Source: Chloroflexales bacterium | GTDB taxonomy: Bacteria > Chloroflexota > Chloroflexia > Chloroflexales > Chloroflexaceae | Reading direction: 5' to 3' | Length of the DNA stretch: 36,664 bases | NCBI GenBank assembly: GCA_022360155.1 | Contig: JAKSDJ010000709.1 | Location: 1-36,664, forward strand | Shown here: positions 22,417 to 31,009 of the stretch, piece by piece | Layout of the letters: every line of letters starts with the position of its first letter | Numbering within the stretch: position 1 is the first letter of the stretch | Made by a program: the position numbers and the translations under genes | The notes under the pieces: model-generated | The model's database searches: none | Seen by the model: only the letters and a program-made list of their open reading frames with translations | Told to the model about the DNA's origin: nothing

Positions 22417-24110
22417 GCAAGCCGGTGCTGCACTACGAGCATGTGCATGTTCGCTACGCGAACGGCGTGAGCGCCGTTCGCGGCGTCAGTTTTAGCCTGC
22501 ATCCAGGCGAATGCCTGGCGCTGGTCGGCGAATCGGGCTGCGGCAAAACCACAATGGCGCGCGCGGCCCTGGGCCTGTTGCCAGCGACGGCCAGCCTGCA
22601 CGGCTCGATTCGTCTCGGCGATGATGAGATTGTTGGAGCGACACCGGAGATGATTTGCAGGCTGCGCGGGCTAGTCGTGGGATTCGTCGCGCAGAACCCG
22701 TTCGAAGCGTACAATCCGCTCGATCAGATTGAGGCCCACGTCGCCGAAGCCTGGCGCGCCCACAATCAGACGCCGCCGCGCGGGCTGATCGGCTCGGCCC
22801 TGGAGCGACTGGGAATTGCCGAGGCGCCGCGCCAGATGCGGCGCTACCCCCATCAGTGGAGCGGCGGTATGCTTCAGCGGGCGACGATTGCCGCTGCCGC
22901 CGCACACCAGCCTTTGGTCATTATCGCTGACGAGCCGACCAGCGCGCTGGATGCCGACCGGGCCGACGCAACCCTGGCAGCGCTGCGGGCGACAGGAGCA
23001 GCAGTGCTGCTGGTGAGCCACGACATTGGCGTGGTATCTCGCCACGCCGACCGAGTGGCGGTTTGCTATGCCGGGCGGGTGGTCGAGATCGGCCACAGCG
23101 CCGAGGTGTTGGCACAACCGCGCCACCCATACACGCGCGGGCTGCTGGCCGCCACACCGCGGGCGACCCGTGGGTTGCCTATGCCGCTAACCGGGACGCC
23201 GCCCAGCCTTAACGCGCCGATCCTAGGCTGCGCCTTCGCGCCACGCTGCGCCTTCGCCCTGCCTGCCTGCGAGTACCAAGATCCACCTTTGATCGATGGA
23301 GTTGCCTGCCCAGTGCTGAACCCCAACAATGGCGCAAGCGAGATGCACTCGCAAAACCTGCCGGCGGAACCGAAAGCGGCGCCAATGATCAAGCGCGCCA
23401 CCTCGTCGGCGCCAGTCGTGGAGGCTCGGCGTGTAGCCAGGTACTACGGGCGTGGGCCGCGCGTCGTAGAAGCGGTGCGCGCGGCCAGCCTGGTCGTGCA
23501 GCGCGGCGAGATTGTCGGGGTCTCTGGCCCGTCGGGCTGCGGGAAATCGACTCTGCTGCGCCTGCTGGCGACAATCGAGACCCCGAGTATCGGCGAAGTA
23601 CTGCTTGACGGTACGCTAGCCAGCCGTGGCGGCACGCACCGTCTGCTCAATCCACTGGCGCGGAATGGCTTCATCATGCCGATCTTTCAAGATCCACTCG
23701 GCAGTCTGGATGCGCGCTGGCCAGTCTGGCGCAGCGTGGCCGAGCCGCTGACCGCGCCGCACCGCAACGAGCGGCCAGGCATGAACCGGCGGCGGGAAAT
23801 TGCCCGCGAGCGGCTAGCCGCCGTCGGCCTGGCGCATATCGACCTGGATGCACGCCCGCGTGAGCTATCGATTGGGCAATGCCAGCGCGTCGCCATTGCC
23901 CGCGCCCTGCTTGCCACGCCGGGGCTGATCATCGCTGACGAGCCGACCAGCGCCCTCGATGCCTCGGTGGCGGCGGCGATCCTGCGGCTGCTCGCCGCCA
24001 CGGCGCACAGCGGCACGGCCATGGTGATCGTCAGCCACGACCGACCACTGCTTGACATACTCTGCGACCGGGTGCTGACCATGCGCGACGGAGTGCTTGA
24101 AACGTCATGA
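22413..24110 (+). CDS. Fused double ATPase of the Nik/Opp-type importer (NikDE/OppDF fusion)
   Basis: 565 residues containing two complete ATPase domains in one chain. Domain 1 (1 to about 310): Walker A GESGCGKTT (39-47), signature WSGGMLQR, Walker B LVIIADEPTSALD, then the oligopeptide-transporter C-terminal zone FAPRCAFALPACEYQDPPL. Domain 2 (about 335-565): Walker A GPSGCGKS (372-379), FQDPLGSLDARW, signature LSIGQ instead of LSGGQ, Walker B LIIADEPTSALD. Separate NikD and NikE proteins are usual; the fusion fixes a 1:1 heterodimer. The acidic residue of Walker B is kept in both halves. It is also the only family-5 ATPase in the window and may serve the second, ATPase-less importer at 24975-28483. 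Confidence 0.9.
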   Translation: MSKPVLHYEHVHVRYANGVSAVRGVSFSLHPGECLALVGESGCGKTTMARAALGLLPATASLHGSIRLGDDEIVGATPEMICRLRGLVVGFVAQNPFEAYNPLDQIEAHVAEAWRAHNQTPPRGLIGSALERLGIAEAPRQMRRYPHQWSGGMLQRATIAAAAAHQPLVIIADEPTSALDADRADATLAALRATGAAVLLVSHDIGVVSRHADRVAVCYAGRVVEIGHSAEVLAQPRHPYTRGLLAATPRATRGLPMPLTGTPPSLNAPILGCAFAPRCAFALPACEYQDPPLIDGVACPVLNPNNGASEMHSQNLPAEPKAAPMIKRATSSAPVVEARRVARYYGRGPRVVEAVRAASLVVQRGEIVGVSGPSGCGKSTLLRLLATIETPSIGEVLLDGTLASRGGTHRLLNPLARNGFIMPIFQDPLGSLDARWPVWRSVAEPLTAPHRNERPGMNRRREIARERLAAVGLAHIDLDARPRELSIGQCQRVAIARALLATPGLIIADEPTSALDASVAAAILRLLAATAHSGTAMVIVSHDRPLLDILCDRVLTMRDGVLETS

Positions 24111-24865
24111 GCAACGCTGACTGGTATCGCTACTACGCCCCACACCGCGTCGCCGGCCTGACGCCGGAGCGGATCGCCGCCGACTGCGCCGCTGCCGAGA
24201 AGGATATCGCGGCGCTGCTGGCGCGTACAGGACTTACACCGGACGATCGCATCCTCGAAGTGGGCTGTGGCTGGGGTCGCCATAGCCTGGCTCTGGCCCG
24301 GCGCGGTTTCGCCAAGGTGCGCAGCATCGACATCGCGCCCGAGCCGCTGGTGATCGCCCGCGCCTTGACAGTCGAATACGGGCTGGACTGTGGTTTTCAA
24401 CAGCAAGATTTTATCGAAGGATGCGACGGCGCCTACACCGCGATCCTCTCGCTCTACGACCGCAGCGTCTGCGGCTTCCCCAGCGAGGCAGAGGATGTCC
24501 ACAGCCTGCACCACCTGTCCGGCTTGCTTACTCCTGGCGGCTGGCTGGTCTTTGGCATCAACGACTGGCCCTTTCATCTGCCGGGGGCGCAGCGCGACTG
24601 GCGCGAGACGCCGCAGGGCATCGAATTGCTTGAGGTGCTGCCCGACCGAGCCGCAATGACCTGCACCGACATGGTGACGCTGGTGCGGCCAGATGGCCGG
24701 CGCGAGCAGTACACGCTCACGCGCCGCCACTACTACCTGCCGGAGTTGCGTCAACTGCTGGCCAACGCCGGATTCTCGCTGCACGGCGCGTTCCACCGGC
24801 TCAATGGCAAGCGACGGTATGGCGATGGCAGCAATGGCTTGTTTGTGTTCGCACGGCGAGAATAA
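24107..24865 (+). CDS. Class I SAM-dependent methyltransferase encoded with the importer
   Basis: 252 residues. Motif I is DRILEVGCGWGRHSLALAR (EVGCGWGRH at 51-59); an acidic residue ends strand 2 in VRSIDIAPEP, and later strands follow in GGWLVFGINDW. The C-terminal part (MTCTDMVTLVRPDGRREQY, YYLPELRQLLANAGFSLHG) is typical of small-molecule methyltransferases. The start overlaps the ATPase stop (ATGA), so it is the last gene of a five-gene coupled operon. The substrate is unknown. Its fixed position behind an importer suggests it acts on the imported ligand, for example a metallophore, or on its synthesis. Confidence 0.8.
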   Translation: MSNADWYRYYAPHRVAGLTPERIAADCAAAEKDIAALLARTGLTPDDRILEVGCGWGRHSLALARRGFAKVRSIDIAPEPLVIARALTVEYGLDCGFQQQDFIEGCDGAYTAILSLYDRSVCGFPSEAEDVHSLHHLSGLLTPGGWLVFGINDWPFHLPGAQRDWRETPQGIELLEVLPDRAAMTCTDMVTLVRPDGRREQYTLTRRHYYLPELRQLLANAGFSLHGAFHRLNGKRRYGDGSNGLFVFARRE

Positions 24866-24867
24866 GG

Positions 24868-24896
24868 TTTAGTTCGCTATAAAGACACACTATCAT
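24868..24896 (+). promoter_or_regulatory. Weak candidate promoter for the second importer
   Basis: A -10-like TATCAT (24891-24896) lies 17 nt after a poor -35 (TTTAGT, 24868-24873), 80 nt before the next gene. The 109-nt spacer is visibly AT-richer than its surroundings. Only the spacing and the -10 support this call. Confidence 0.25.
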
Positions 24897-24974
24897 AGCT
24901 TGCTTTTTTGCCGGTAGCCAACCCAACGATGGGATCGCACAGATGGTATGAAGGAATGTTGATCAAAAGGAAGA

Positions 24975-26657
24975 ATGATGAAAAGCTTGCCACACATCCT
25001 GTCGATAGGACTCATAATCGCCTTGTTGACGGCCTGTGGCGGAAATACCGCCCAACTTCCCACTCCTGCTACAAATGCATCTTCTGCTGGTGCAAACACA
25101 CCAACAACGAATAGTGCGCCAACGAGCGCATCACCAACCACGTCGACGACAGCGGCGAGTGCCGTAGCAACGGCTGCAGCAAACACGGGTGCAGCTACAC
25201 AGCCAGAGACCCTCCGTATCGTCACGCCATTTCTTGACCAACCCCTCGACCCAGCCAGTGGTGGCGGCTTTAACGCGGTTCAATTCGGTGTTGGCGAAAC
25301 ATTGATGCGCCTTGATACGTCCTTTGCGCCGCAACCCTGGCTGGCCGAAAGTCTCACGGCAAATGACGACAAGGCCTGGACGCTGACACTACGCGACGGA
25401 GCGACGTTTCAAGACGGTACACCCGTTACTGCCGAAGCGGTGAAAGCATCCCTTGATCGTGCGGTCGAGAGGATCGTGACGGCAAAAGGACTGTTCACAG
25501 GTGTAACTGTGGCGGTTAAGGATGAGCGCACGTTGACCTTTACAACAGCCACACTGGTACCGAGCCTGCCCGGCATTCTCACCGAGCCATCGTTTACGAT
25601 TGTGAACGCGGCGGCAGCACAGGCCCAGGGCGACGCTTTTGCACAAAAACCTGTTCTAACCGGCCCGTTCATGGTCGAATCGTTTGAGGCCAATAGGCAG
25701 GCTATACTGGTACGCAACATCCACTACTGGAGCACGACTCCTAAAGCCGAACGTGTTGAGATCACCGCACTGAGTGATGCGAATGCGCGTATGTTGGGTT
25801 TGCAAAGTGGCGAAGCTGACATCGCTATCGACATTCGACCGGAAAGCGTCGATGTTATTCAAGGCGATGCCAACCTGAAGGTCGTCCCAGCTCAACCGGT
25901 GGCAACCATGTTTATGTACATCAATCAGAAAAAACCGGTCTGGCAAGACCTGCGTGTACGGCAAGCGCTGGCTTACGCGCTGCCACCCCGTGACGTGCTG
26001 CTGAAGACGGTCTTGCGCGGACAAGGCGTTGCTGGTGTTGGCCCGATTCCTCCAGCGGTTCTGAGTTGCGACAACCTGAAACCACTGCCGAACGACCTTG
26101 AAAAAGCCAAGGCCCTGCTGGCTGAAACTGGCTATACCGATACGAATGACGATGGGTATGTGGATAAAGACGGTCAAACGCTGTCCATGCTGGTTATCTC
26201 GTATCCGCAACGCCCGGCGCTTACACCGATGGCCGAGATCATTCAGGCCAATCTGAAGGATATCGGTATTCAGATGACGATTGAAAGCACCGAGCAGATC
26301 AATGATCGGCTGACAAAAGATGACTGGGCCGGCGCCATGTATTTCAACAATATGGGCTCAACTGGCGACCCCTACGGTTCACTATCTAACTTTTACACGG
26401 AAAAAGGCTCCTCGAATCGAGGAGGGTATAAGAATGCAGCCGTTGAAGCGCAGATCGCAGAACTTGGGCCGGTACAAGATCGCGCCGATCGCTTGCAGCG
26501 TGCCTGCCAGATTTCGCAGGCCTTGCTTGACGATGTCGCGATCCTGCCGCTGGTGTATCCGAATTACTCGTATGGTGTATCAAAGAAGGTCACTGGGTTC
26601 GATCAAGCGCATCCTTATTTTCTGTACTTTTTGAATGGAGACATGGGGATTTCGTGA
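24975..26657 (+). CDS. Second family-5 substrate-binding lipoprotein
   Basis: 560 residues (starting one codon later at ATG 24978 is equally possible); AAAAGGAAG lies directly upstream. Lipobox LTAC, with acylated C21, precedes a Thr/Ser/Ala-rich tether to about residue 75. SBP_bac_5 blocks parallel the first system: LRIVTPFLDQPLDPASGGG, WTLTLRDGATFQDGTPVTAE, LTGPFMVESFEANRQAILVR, DLRVRQALAYALPPRDVLL and GYKNAAVEAQIAELG. The two proteins share layout but diverge widely, so they are not a recent duplication. Codon third positions are clearly less GC-rich than in the first system, hinting at a different history. The stop overlaps the next start (GTGA). Confidence 0.85.
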   Translation: MMKSLPHILSIGLIIALLTACGGNTAQLPTPATNASSAGANTPTTNSAPTSASPTTSTTAASAVATAAANTGAATQPETLRIVTPFLDQPLDPASGGGFNAVQFGVGETLMRLDTSFAPQPWLAESLTANDDKAWTLTLRDGATFQDGTPVTAEAVKASLDRAVERIVTAKGLFTGVTVAVKDERTLTFTTATLVPSLPGILTEPSFTIVNAAAAQAQGDAFAQKPVLTGPFMVESFEANRQAILVRNIHYWSTTPKAERVEITALSDANARMLGLQSGEADIAIDIRPESVDVIQGDANLKVVPAQPVATMFMYINQKKPVWQDLRVRQALAYALPPRDVLLKTVLRGQGVAGVGPIPPAVLSCDNLKPLPNDLEKAKALLAETGYTDTNDDGYVDKDGQTLSMLVISYPQRPALTPMAEIIQANLKDIGIQMTIESTEQINDRLTKDDWAGAMYFNNMGSTGDPYGSLSNFYTEKGSSNRGGYKNAAVEAQIAELGPVQDRADRLQRACQISQALLDDVAILPLVYPNYSYGVSKKVTGFDQAHPYFLYFLNGDMGIS

Positions 26658-27598
26658 TTGGCTATATGCTGAACCGAATAGCTGCACTCGCGCTGGTGTT
26701 GTGGGGCATCTCGCTGATCGCCTTTACGCTGACCACGATCGCACCCGGCGATCCAGCCTTTTCGCTGTTGGAAGCGCAAAGCGGCGGGGCCACGCCTTCA
26801 GCAGAGGCGGTAGAAGCGTACCGTGTTCAACTTGGGTTGGACGCACCAGCGCCTGTGCGCTATCTGCGCTGGCTGGCGAATGCGCTGCAAGGCAATCTAG
26901 GCTTTTCCTATCGCAGCGGGCAGCCGGTCGCAGTCGAAATCGCCAATCGCTTACCGGCCACACTCACGCTGGCCCTGGTCAGCCTGGGGTTAGCGGTGCT
27001 GGTTGGTGTGCCGTTGGGCGTATTTGCGGCGATACGGCGCGGTTCAATCATCGATCTGTTGAGTCGTTTGTTGGCGATTGGCGGCGCAGCGTTACCGAGC
27101 TACATCCTTTCATTAGGACTAGTATGGCTGTTTGCCGTGACACTCGGCTGGTTACCGGCCTTTGGCGCGGGAACATGGCGACATCTTGCGCTACCTACCC
27201 TTGCGCTAGCCAGCGGTGTTACGACGCAGATCGCCCGCCTGACCCGGGCCAGTATGCTGGATGTCCTTGGGAAAGATTACGTACGCACAGCGCGGGCCAA
27301 AGGCTTGCACGAACAGGGTATCGTCACTAGGCATGTGCTGCGTAACGCGTTGCTCCCAGTTGTCACAGCTCTTGGCGTGAATGCGGGTAACCTGTTGAGC
27401 GGTGCAGTCATCGTCGAACGGATTTTTAGCTGGCCGGGGATCGGCAAATATGCGGTCGATGCGATCTTTTTGCGTGATTATCCGGTTATTCAAGGCGTGG
27501 TTGTATACTTTGCAGTCGTTTTTGTGGGACTGAATCTCCTGGTGGATGTGGCCTATCGCTGGCTCGATCCCCAGATTTCGTTCACGTCCCAACCGTAA
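26654..27598 (+). CDS. Second ABC permease, NikB/OppB type
   Basis: 314 residues from a GTG overlapping the binding-protein stop. Pattern: LVLWGISLIAFTLTTIAPGD, QLGLDAPAPVRYLRWL, NLGFSYRSGQPVAVEI, RTARAKGLHEQGIVTRHVLR as the coupling loop and SGAVIVERIFSWPGIGKYAV. About six membrane helices. It partners the NikC-type gene 6 nt downstream. Confidence 0.87.
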   Translation: MIGYMLNRIAALALVLWGISLIAFTLTTIAPGDPAFSLLEAQSGGATPSAEAVEAYRVQLGLDAPAPVRYLRWLANALQGNLGFSYRSGQPVAVEIANRLPATLTLALVSLGLAVLVGVPLGVFAAIRRGSIIDLLSRLLAIGGAALPSYILSLGLVWLFAVTLGWLPAFGAGTWRHLALPTLALASGVTTQIARLTRASMLDVLGKDYVRTARAKGLHEQGIVTRHVLRNALLPVVTALGVNAGNLLSGAVIVERIFSWPGIGKYAVDAIFLRDYPVIQGVVVYFAVVFVGLNLLVDVAYRWLDPQISFTSQP

Positions 27599-27604
27599 AG
27601 TACT

Positions 27605-28483
27605 GTGGCAAACATTGTTGCTATGACCCAGAATCGGCAGGCTCAATCACGGGGGCGTCGCGTTCAATGGTTCCTGCGTGATCCAGGGGCGCTCATTGGC
27701 GCATGCATCGTCATAGTGATCGTCGCTGCGGCTCTGTTTGCTCCGTTGATCGCTCCCTACGACCCGACGCGCCAACACCTCGCTGATGCGTTTGGTGCGC
27801 CAAGCCTGCGCTATCCGCTCGGCGCCGACCATCTCGGGCGCGATATACTCAGTCGGCTGTTGTATGGCGCGCGGGCGACATTGGGCGCCGCAAGCCTGGT
27901 GTTGGCGGCTATGTTGCTCATTGCCATCTCGGTTGGTGTGGCAGCGGGCTATTATGGCGGTTGGTTGGATACGCTGTTGATGCGCGTTGTGGATGTGTTT
28001 CTGGCGTTTCCGGGGTTACTGCTGGCAGTGGCAGTCGCGGGCACGCTTGGCAGTGGATTGTTGTATGTCACCCTTGCGATGGCATCGGTCTGGTGGGCGG
28101 GATATGCGCGTATTGTCCGCAGCATGGTGCTAGCAAACCGATCAAAGGAATATATCATGGCGGCCCGTGTGCTTGGTCTGCGCACATTACGGATTATAGT
28201 TCATCATATTCTGCGCAACATTGCTGGGCCGCTGCTCGTGCTGGCTTCGCTCGATTTCGGATTGATCATTTTGAGTATCGCCGGACTCAATTTCCTGGGT
28301 TTGGGTGTTCAACCGCCGCTGCCCGAATGGGGAACAATGCTGAACGATGCACAGCCATTTTTGCAAACCGATCCACAACTCGTTATGTATCCAGCGGCGG
28401 CGATTTTCATTACGGTGTTAGGATGTAACTTGCTAGGCGATGGACTGCGCGACTGGCTCGATCCCCAGACGCGCCAACGATAA
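27605..28483 (+). CDS. Second ABC permease, NikC/OppC type
   Basis: 292 residues from GTG 27605; an ATG at 27623 is a possible alternative, and neither has a good ribosome site. Pattern: IAPYDPTRQHLADAFG, YPLGADHLGRDILSRLLYGA, KEYIMAARVLGLRTLRIIVH as the coupling loop and GLNFLGLGVQPPLPEWGTML. No ATPase gene follows; the next gene is an acetyltransferase. The transporter therefore has to borrow ATPase subunits, most simply the fused one at 22413-24110. Confidence 0.87.
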   Translation: MANIVAMTQNRQAQSRGRRVQWFLRDPGALIGACIVIVIVAAALFAPLIAPYDPTRQHLADAFGAPSLRYPLGADHLGRDILSRLLYGARATLGAASLVLAAMLLIAISVGVAAGYYGGWLDTLLMRVVDVFLAFPGLLLAVAVAGTLGSGLLYVTLAMASVWWAGYARIVRSMVLANRSKEYIMAARVLGLRTLRIIVHHILRNIAGPLLVLASLDFGLIILSIAGLNFLGLGVQPPLPEWGTMLNDAQPFLQTDPQLVMYPAAAIFITVLGCNLLGDGLRDWLDPQTRQR

Positions 28484-28495
28484 TAAGGAGGGGTG

Positions 28496-29051
28496 ATGCA
28501 CCCTATACCAAACTACACGATACGCGCCGCCTTATCGGAAGATTGCCCCGGTGCGCGCGCCTTGATGCTGAATACGTTCGAGCGAGACCTTGGCTATGGG
28601 TACGTGGCCGCCTGGCGCTCCGATGTCGATGATCTGGATCGCACCTATCTTGACAATCCGCGACAAGCGCTTTTTGTTGCAGTAGAAAACACCAGTGGTC
28701 GGATAGTTGGTACTGCAGCGGTTCGCACAGGCAGACCAAAATCGCTGCCGCATCTGCAGTGGCTGGCCGATCGTTACCCACGCGAACGAACTGCCGAGCT
28801 TGTGCGCGTGTATGTTGGATCGCGACCATCGGCGGCACGGCCTTGCTCGCCAGTTGGTAGCCCATGTACAGCAGTTCGTCGCGAACGAAGGCGGCTACGA
28901 CGTGCTGTATTTGCATACCAATCCGCGTGTTCCCGGCGCAGAAGCGTTTTGGCGCTCGTTGCCTACCCGCTTGGTCTACGACGATCGCACAGAAGGTGGA
29001 AAGATTGTCAAAGGTCTGAGGATGGAGACCTTGCATTTTGAGTTGTTGTGA
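28496..29051 (+). pseudogene. GNAT acetyltransferase interrupted by a one-base frameshift
   Basis: A strong ribosome site AAGGAGGGG (28485-28493) precedes ATG 28496. The first half reads YTIRAALSEDCPGARALML, ALFVAVENTSGRIVGTAAVR and RTAELVRVYV. Homology then jumps frame to DRDHRRHGLARQLVAHV, the acetyl-CoA loop, and TNPRVPGAEAFWRSLP, ending at 29051. One extra G in the GG at 28817-28818 (ttggatcgc where ttgatcgc would keep the frame) explains the break. Restored, the gene encodes about 184 residues, a normal GNAT length. It follows the second importer by 12 nt and precedes cbiM. A sequencing error is possible, since the rest of the frame is well preserved. Confidence 0.75.
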
Positions 29052-29126
29052 GATGTCTTGAGGACAAAAGCCATTTGAATATGCTCATTTTGTATCGTGC
29101 AACTCATCGGTTGGAAGGAGGATCCA

Positions 29127-29882
29127 ATGTTCGATCAACGATGGAAGCAGTGGGCCATGGTGGTGGTAGGATCGCTCATGCTCATAGTCTTCGAAGCCCG
29201 CCCGGTCCACGCAATGCACATCATGGAGGGCTTTCTGCCGCCGCTCTGGGCCGCGCTCTGGTTTGCTGTCGCCATCCCATTCTGGGTGGTCGGTCTGCGC
29301 CGGATCAACCGCTTGATCGCCGAGAAGCCCGAGACGCGGCTGCTACTCGGCCTGGCCGGCGCCTTTGCCTTCGTGCTCAGCGCTCTAAAGATCCCCAGCG
29401 TCACAGGTTCGAGCAGCCACCCGACCGGCGTCGGCCTGGGCGCCATCCTGTTTGGCCCAGCTATTATGAGCGTGCTCGGCACGGTAGTGCTGCTCTTTCA
29501 GGCGCTCTTGCTCGCCCACGGCGGCTTGACATCCCTGGGCGCCAACGCGGTCAGCATGGCGATTGTGGGGCCGCTGGTCGCCTGGAGCATCTGGCGCGGC
29601 TTGAAGGATCGCGCATCGATCGGGCTGACGGTCTTCCTCGCCGCGACGCTGGCCAACCTCTCCACCTACATCGTCACGTCGGTGCAATTAGCCCTGGCCT
29701 ACCCCGATGCCGTCGGCGGCTTTACCGCCTCATTGCTCAAGTTCGGCGCAATCTTTGCCGTCACCCAGATTCCGCTCGCGATCAGCGAGGGTATCTTGAC
29801 GGTGCTGATCTTCAACGCGCTCCAGACTAACGCCGCACCTGAGCTCAAAACGCTCGGTGTCCTAAAAGGAGTTTCATCATGA
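29127..29882 (+). CDS. cbiM: Cobalt ECF transporter S component CbiM
   Basis: 251 residues with GGAAGGAGG 6 nt before ATG 29127. A cleavable signal peptide ends in VHA (residue 29), and the mature chain begins [10 protein letters not shown], the hallmark N-terminus of CbiM, whose amino-terminal Met and His bind the metal ion. Later blocks: [33 protein letters not shown] and [20 protein letters not shown]. CbiM is the substrate-capturing membrane subunit of CbiMNQO cobalt importers (NikM in the nickel version). The cobalamin genes downstream favour cobalt. The stop overlaps cbiN (ATGA). Confidence 0.93.
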   Translation: MFDQRWKQWAMVVVGSLMLIVFEARPVHAMHIMEGFLPPLWAALWFAVAIPFWVVGLRRINRLIAEKPETRLLLGLAGAFAFVLSALKIPSVTGSSSHPTGVGLGAILFGPAIMSVLGTVVLLFQALLLAHGGLTSLGANAVSMAIVGPLVAWSIWRGLKDRASIGLTVFLAATLANLSTYIVTSVQLALAYPDAVGGFTASLLKFGAIFAVTQIPLAISEGILTVLIFNALQTNAAPELKTLGVLKGVSS

Positions 29883-30202
29883 ACAGCAAGCCTTTCCAAT
29901 GGACCACGTCCTTGCTACTCTTGGCCGTGGTGGTCGGGCTCGCAGTGATCCCGCTGCTGCTGATACCCGATTCGGAATTTGGCGGCGCTGATGGCATGGC
30001 CGAGGAGGTGATCGGCGAGATCGCCCCGGGCTACGAGCCCTGGTTTGCGCCGCTGGTCGAGCCCCCCGGCGGCGAAGTCGAGAGCTTGCTCTTCGCATTG
30101 CAAGCAGCTCTGGGCGCGGGACTGATCGGCTACTTCTTTGGGCTGAAGCGCGGCCAGCGCCAAGCGCGCACCACACCGCCCGCCGACAGAAGCGATGGTT
30201 GA
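29879..30202 (+). CDS. cbiN: Cobalt ECF transporter accessory subunit CbiN
   Basis: 107 residues: an N-terminal membrane helix ([19 protein letters not shown]), an extracytoplasmic loop containing [13 protein letters not shown] and EPWFAPL, and a second helix ([20 protein letters not shown]). Length, topology and the position directly behind cbiM match CbiN, which is needed for CbiM to load cobalt. The presence of a CbiN rather than NikN/NikL-type subunit supports cobalt specificity. Start overlaps the cbiM stop. Confidence 0.88.
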   Translation: MNSKPFQWTTSLLLLAVVVGLAVIPLLLIPDSEFGGADGMAEEVIGEIAPGYEPWFAPLVEPPGGEVESLLFALQAALGAGLIGYFFGLKRGQRQARTTPPADRSDG

Positions 30203-30241
30203 ACGTTGGTAGATTCGAGCGCTGAAACCGGAAAGGCTTCT

Positions 30242-31009
30242 ATGCGCATCATCGACAACTATGCCTATACCAATGCTCTACGCCAGGTCGACCCAACCCA
30301 AAAGGGCGGGCTGGCCCTGCTCGCCATACTGCTCTGCCTGTTGCTCGACCGTCCTGCGGTTGGGTTGCTAACCCTTGGCTGGATGTTCGCCTTCACGGCG
30401 CTGTGGGCGCGGATACCGCCGCTGGTGTTCGGGCGCATCCTGCTGGCCGAGGGATTGTTCTTGGCCCTCTCGGTGCTTGGCGTGGCCATAAGCGCGGGCT
30501 TTGAGCCGCCCGCCGCCTCCGTCGCAGCCTGGTGGTTCGGCCCGCTCTGGATTGGCGCCAGCCAGGAAACGCTCGCGCGGGCGGCACGCTTGCTTACTCG
30601 CGCTCTGGGCTGCGCGGCGGCCCTGAACTTCCTGATCCTGACCACGCCGCTGACCGATTTGATCGTGCTGCTGCGCCGGTTACGCCTGCCGGAGGCGCTG
30701 ATCGACCTGATGATAATCACCTATCGGTCGATTTTTGTGCTGCTGGAGAGCCTCCAGCGCATGGCCTGCGCCCAAGATACGCGCCTGGGCTACAGCAATG
30801 TCCGGCGCGCCATGCGTAGCGCCGGGCTGCTCGGAAGTCAGCTCTTCATCGACGCCTACCGGCGCAGCCAACGTATGCAGGTCGCGCTGGAGAGCCGCGG
30901 CTTGGATGGACCGCTCCGTGTTTTGCCGCTCACGTACCGGTTCGACCGGCTAGTCTGGTGGCTAGGCGTTATGATGATGGTCAGCCTGCTGATCGTGGGA
31001 GTGCTATGA
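30242..31009 (+). CDS. cbiQ: ECF transporter T component CbiQ
   Basis: 255 residues from ATG 30242, preceded by GGAAAGG; a TTG at 30206 is a less likely start. Several membrane helices, then the T-component coupling motifs: AQDTRLGYSNV, LFIDAYRRSQRMQVALESRG, the last including the conserved Ala/Ser-Arg-Gly trio that docks the ATPase. It joins CbiM/CbiN to the CbiO ATPase dimer. The stop overlaps the cbiO start (ATGA). Confidence 0.9.
   Translation: MRIIDNYAYTNALRQVDPTQKGGLALLAILLCLLLDRPAVGLLTLGWMFAFTALWARIPPLVFGRILLAEGLFLALSVLGVAISAGFEPPAASVAAWWFGPLWIGASQETLARAARLLTRALGCAAALNFLILTTPLTDLIVLLRRLRLPEALIDLMIITYRSIFVLLESLQRMACAQDTRLGYSNVRRAMRSAGLLGSQLFIDAYRRSQRMQVALESRGLDGPLRVLPLTYRFDRLVWWLGVMMMVSLLIVGVL

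Noticed and set aside
28707-29051. Independent small acetyltransferase gene
   Set aside because: It is the 3' half of the frameshifted GNAT gene beginning at 28496; the core motifs continue directly from the first half.
29052-29126. Second cobalamin riboswitch before cbiM
   Set aside because: The spacer is only 75 nt and contains neither a B12 box nor the core motif.
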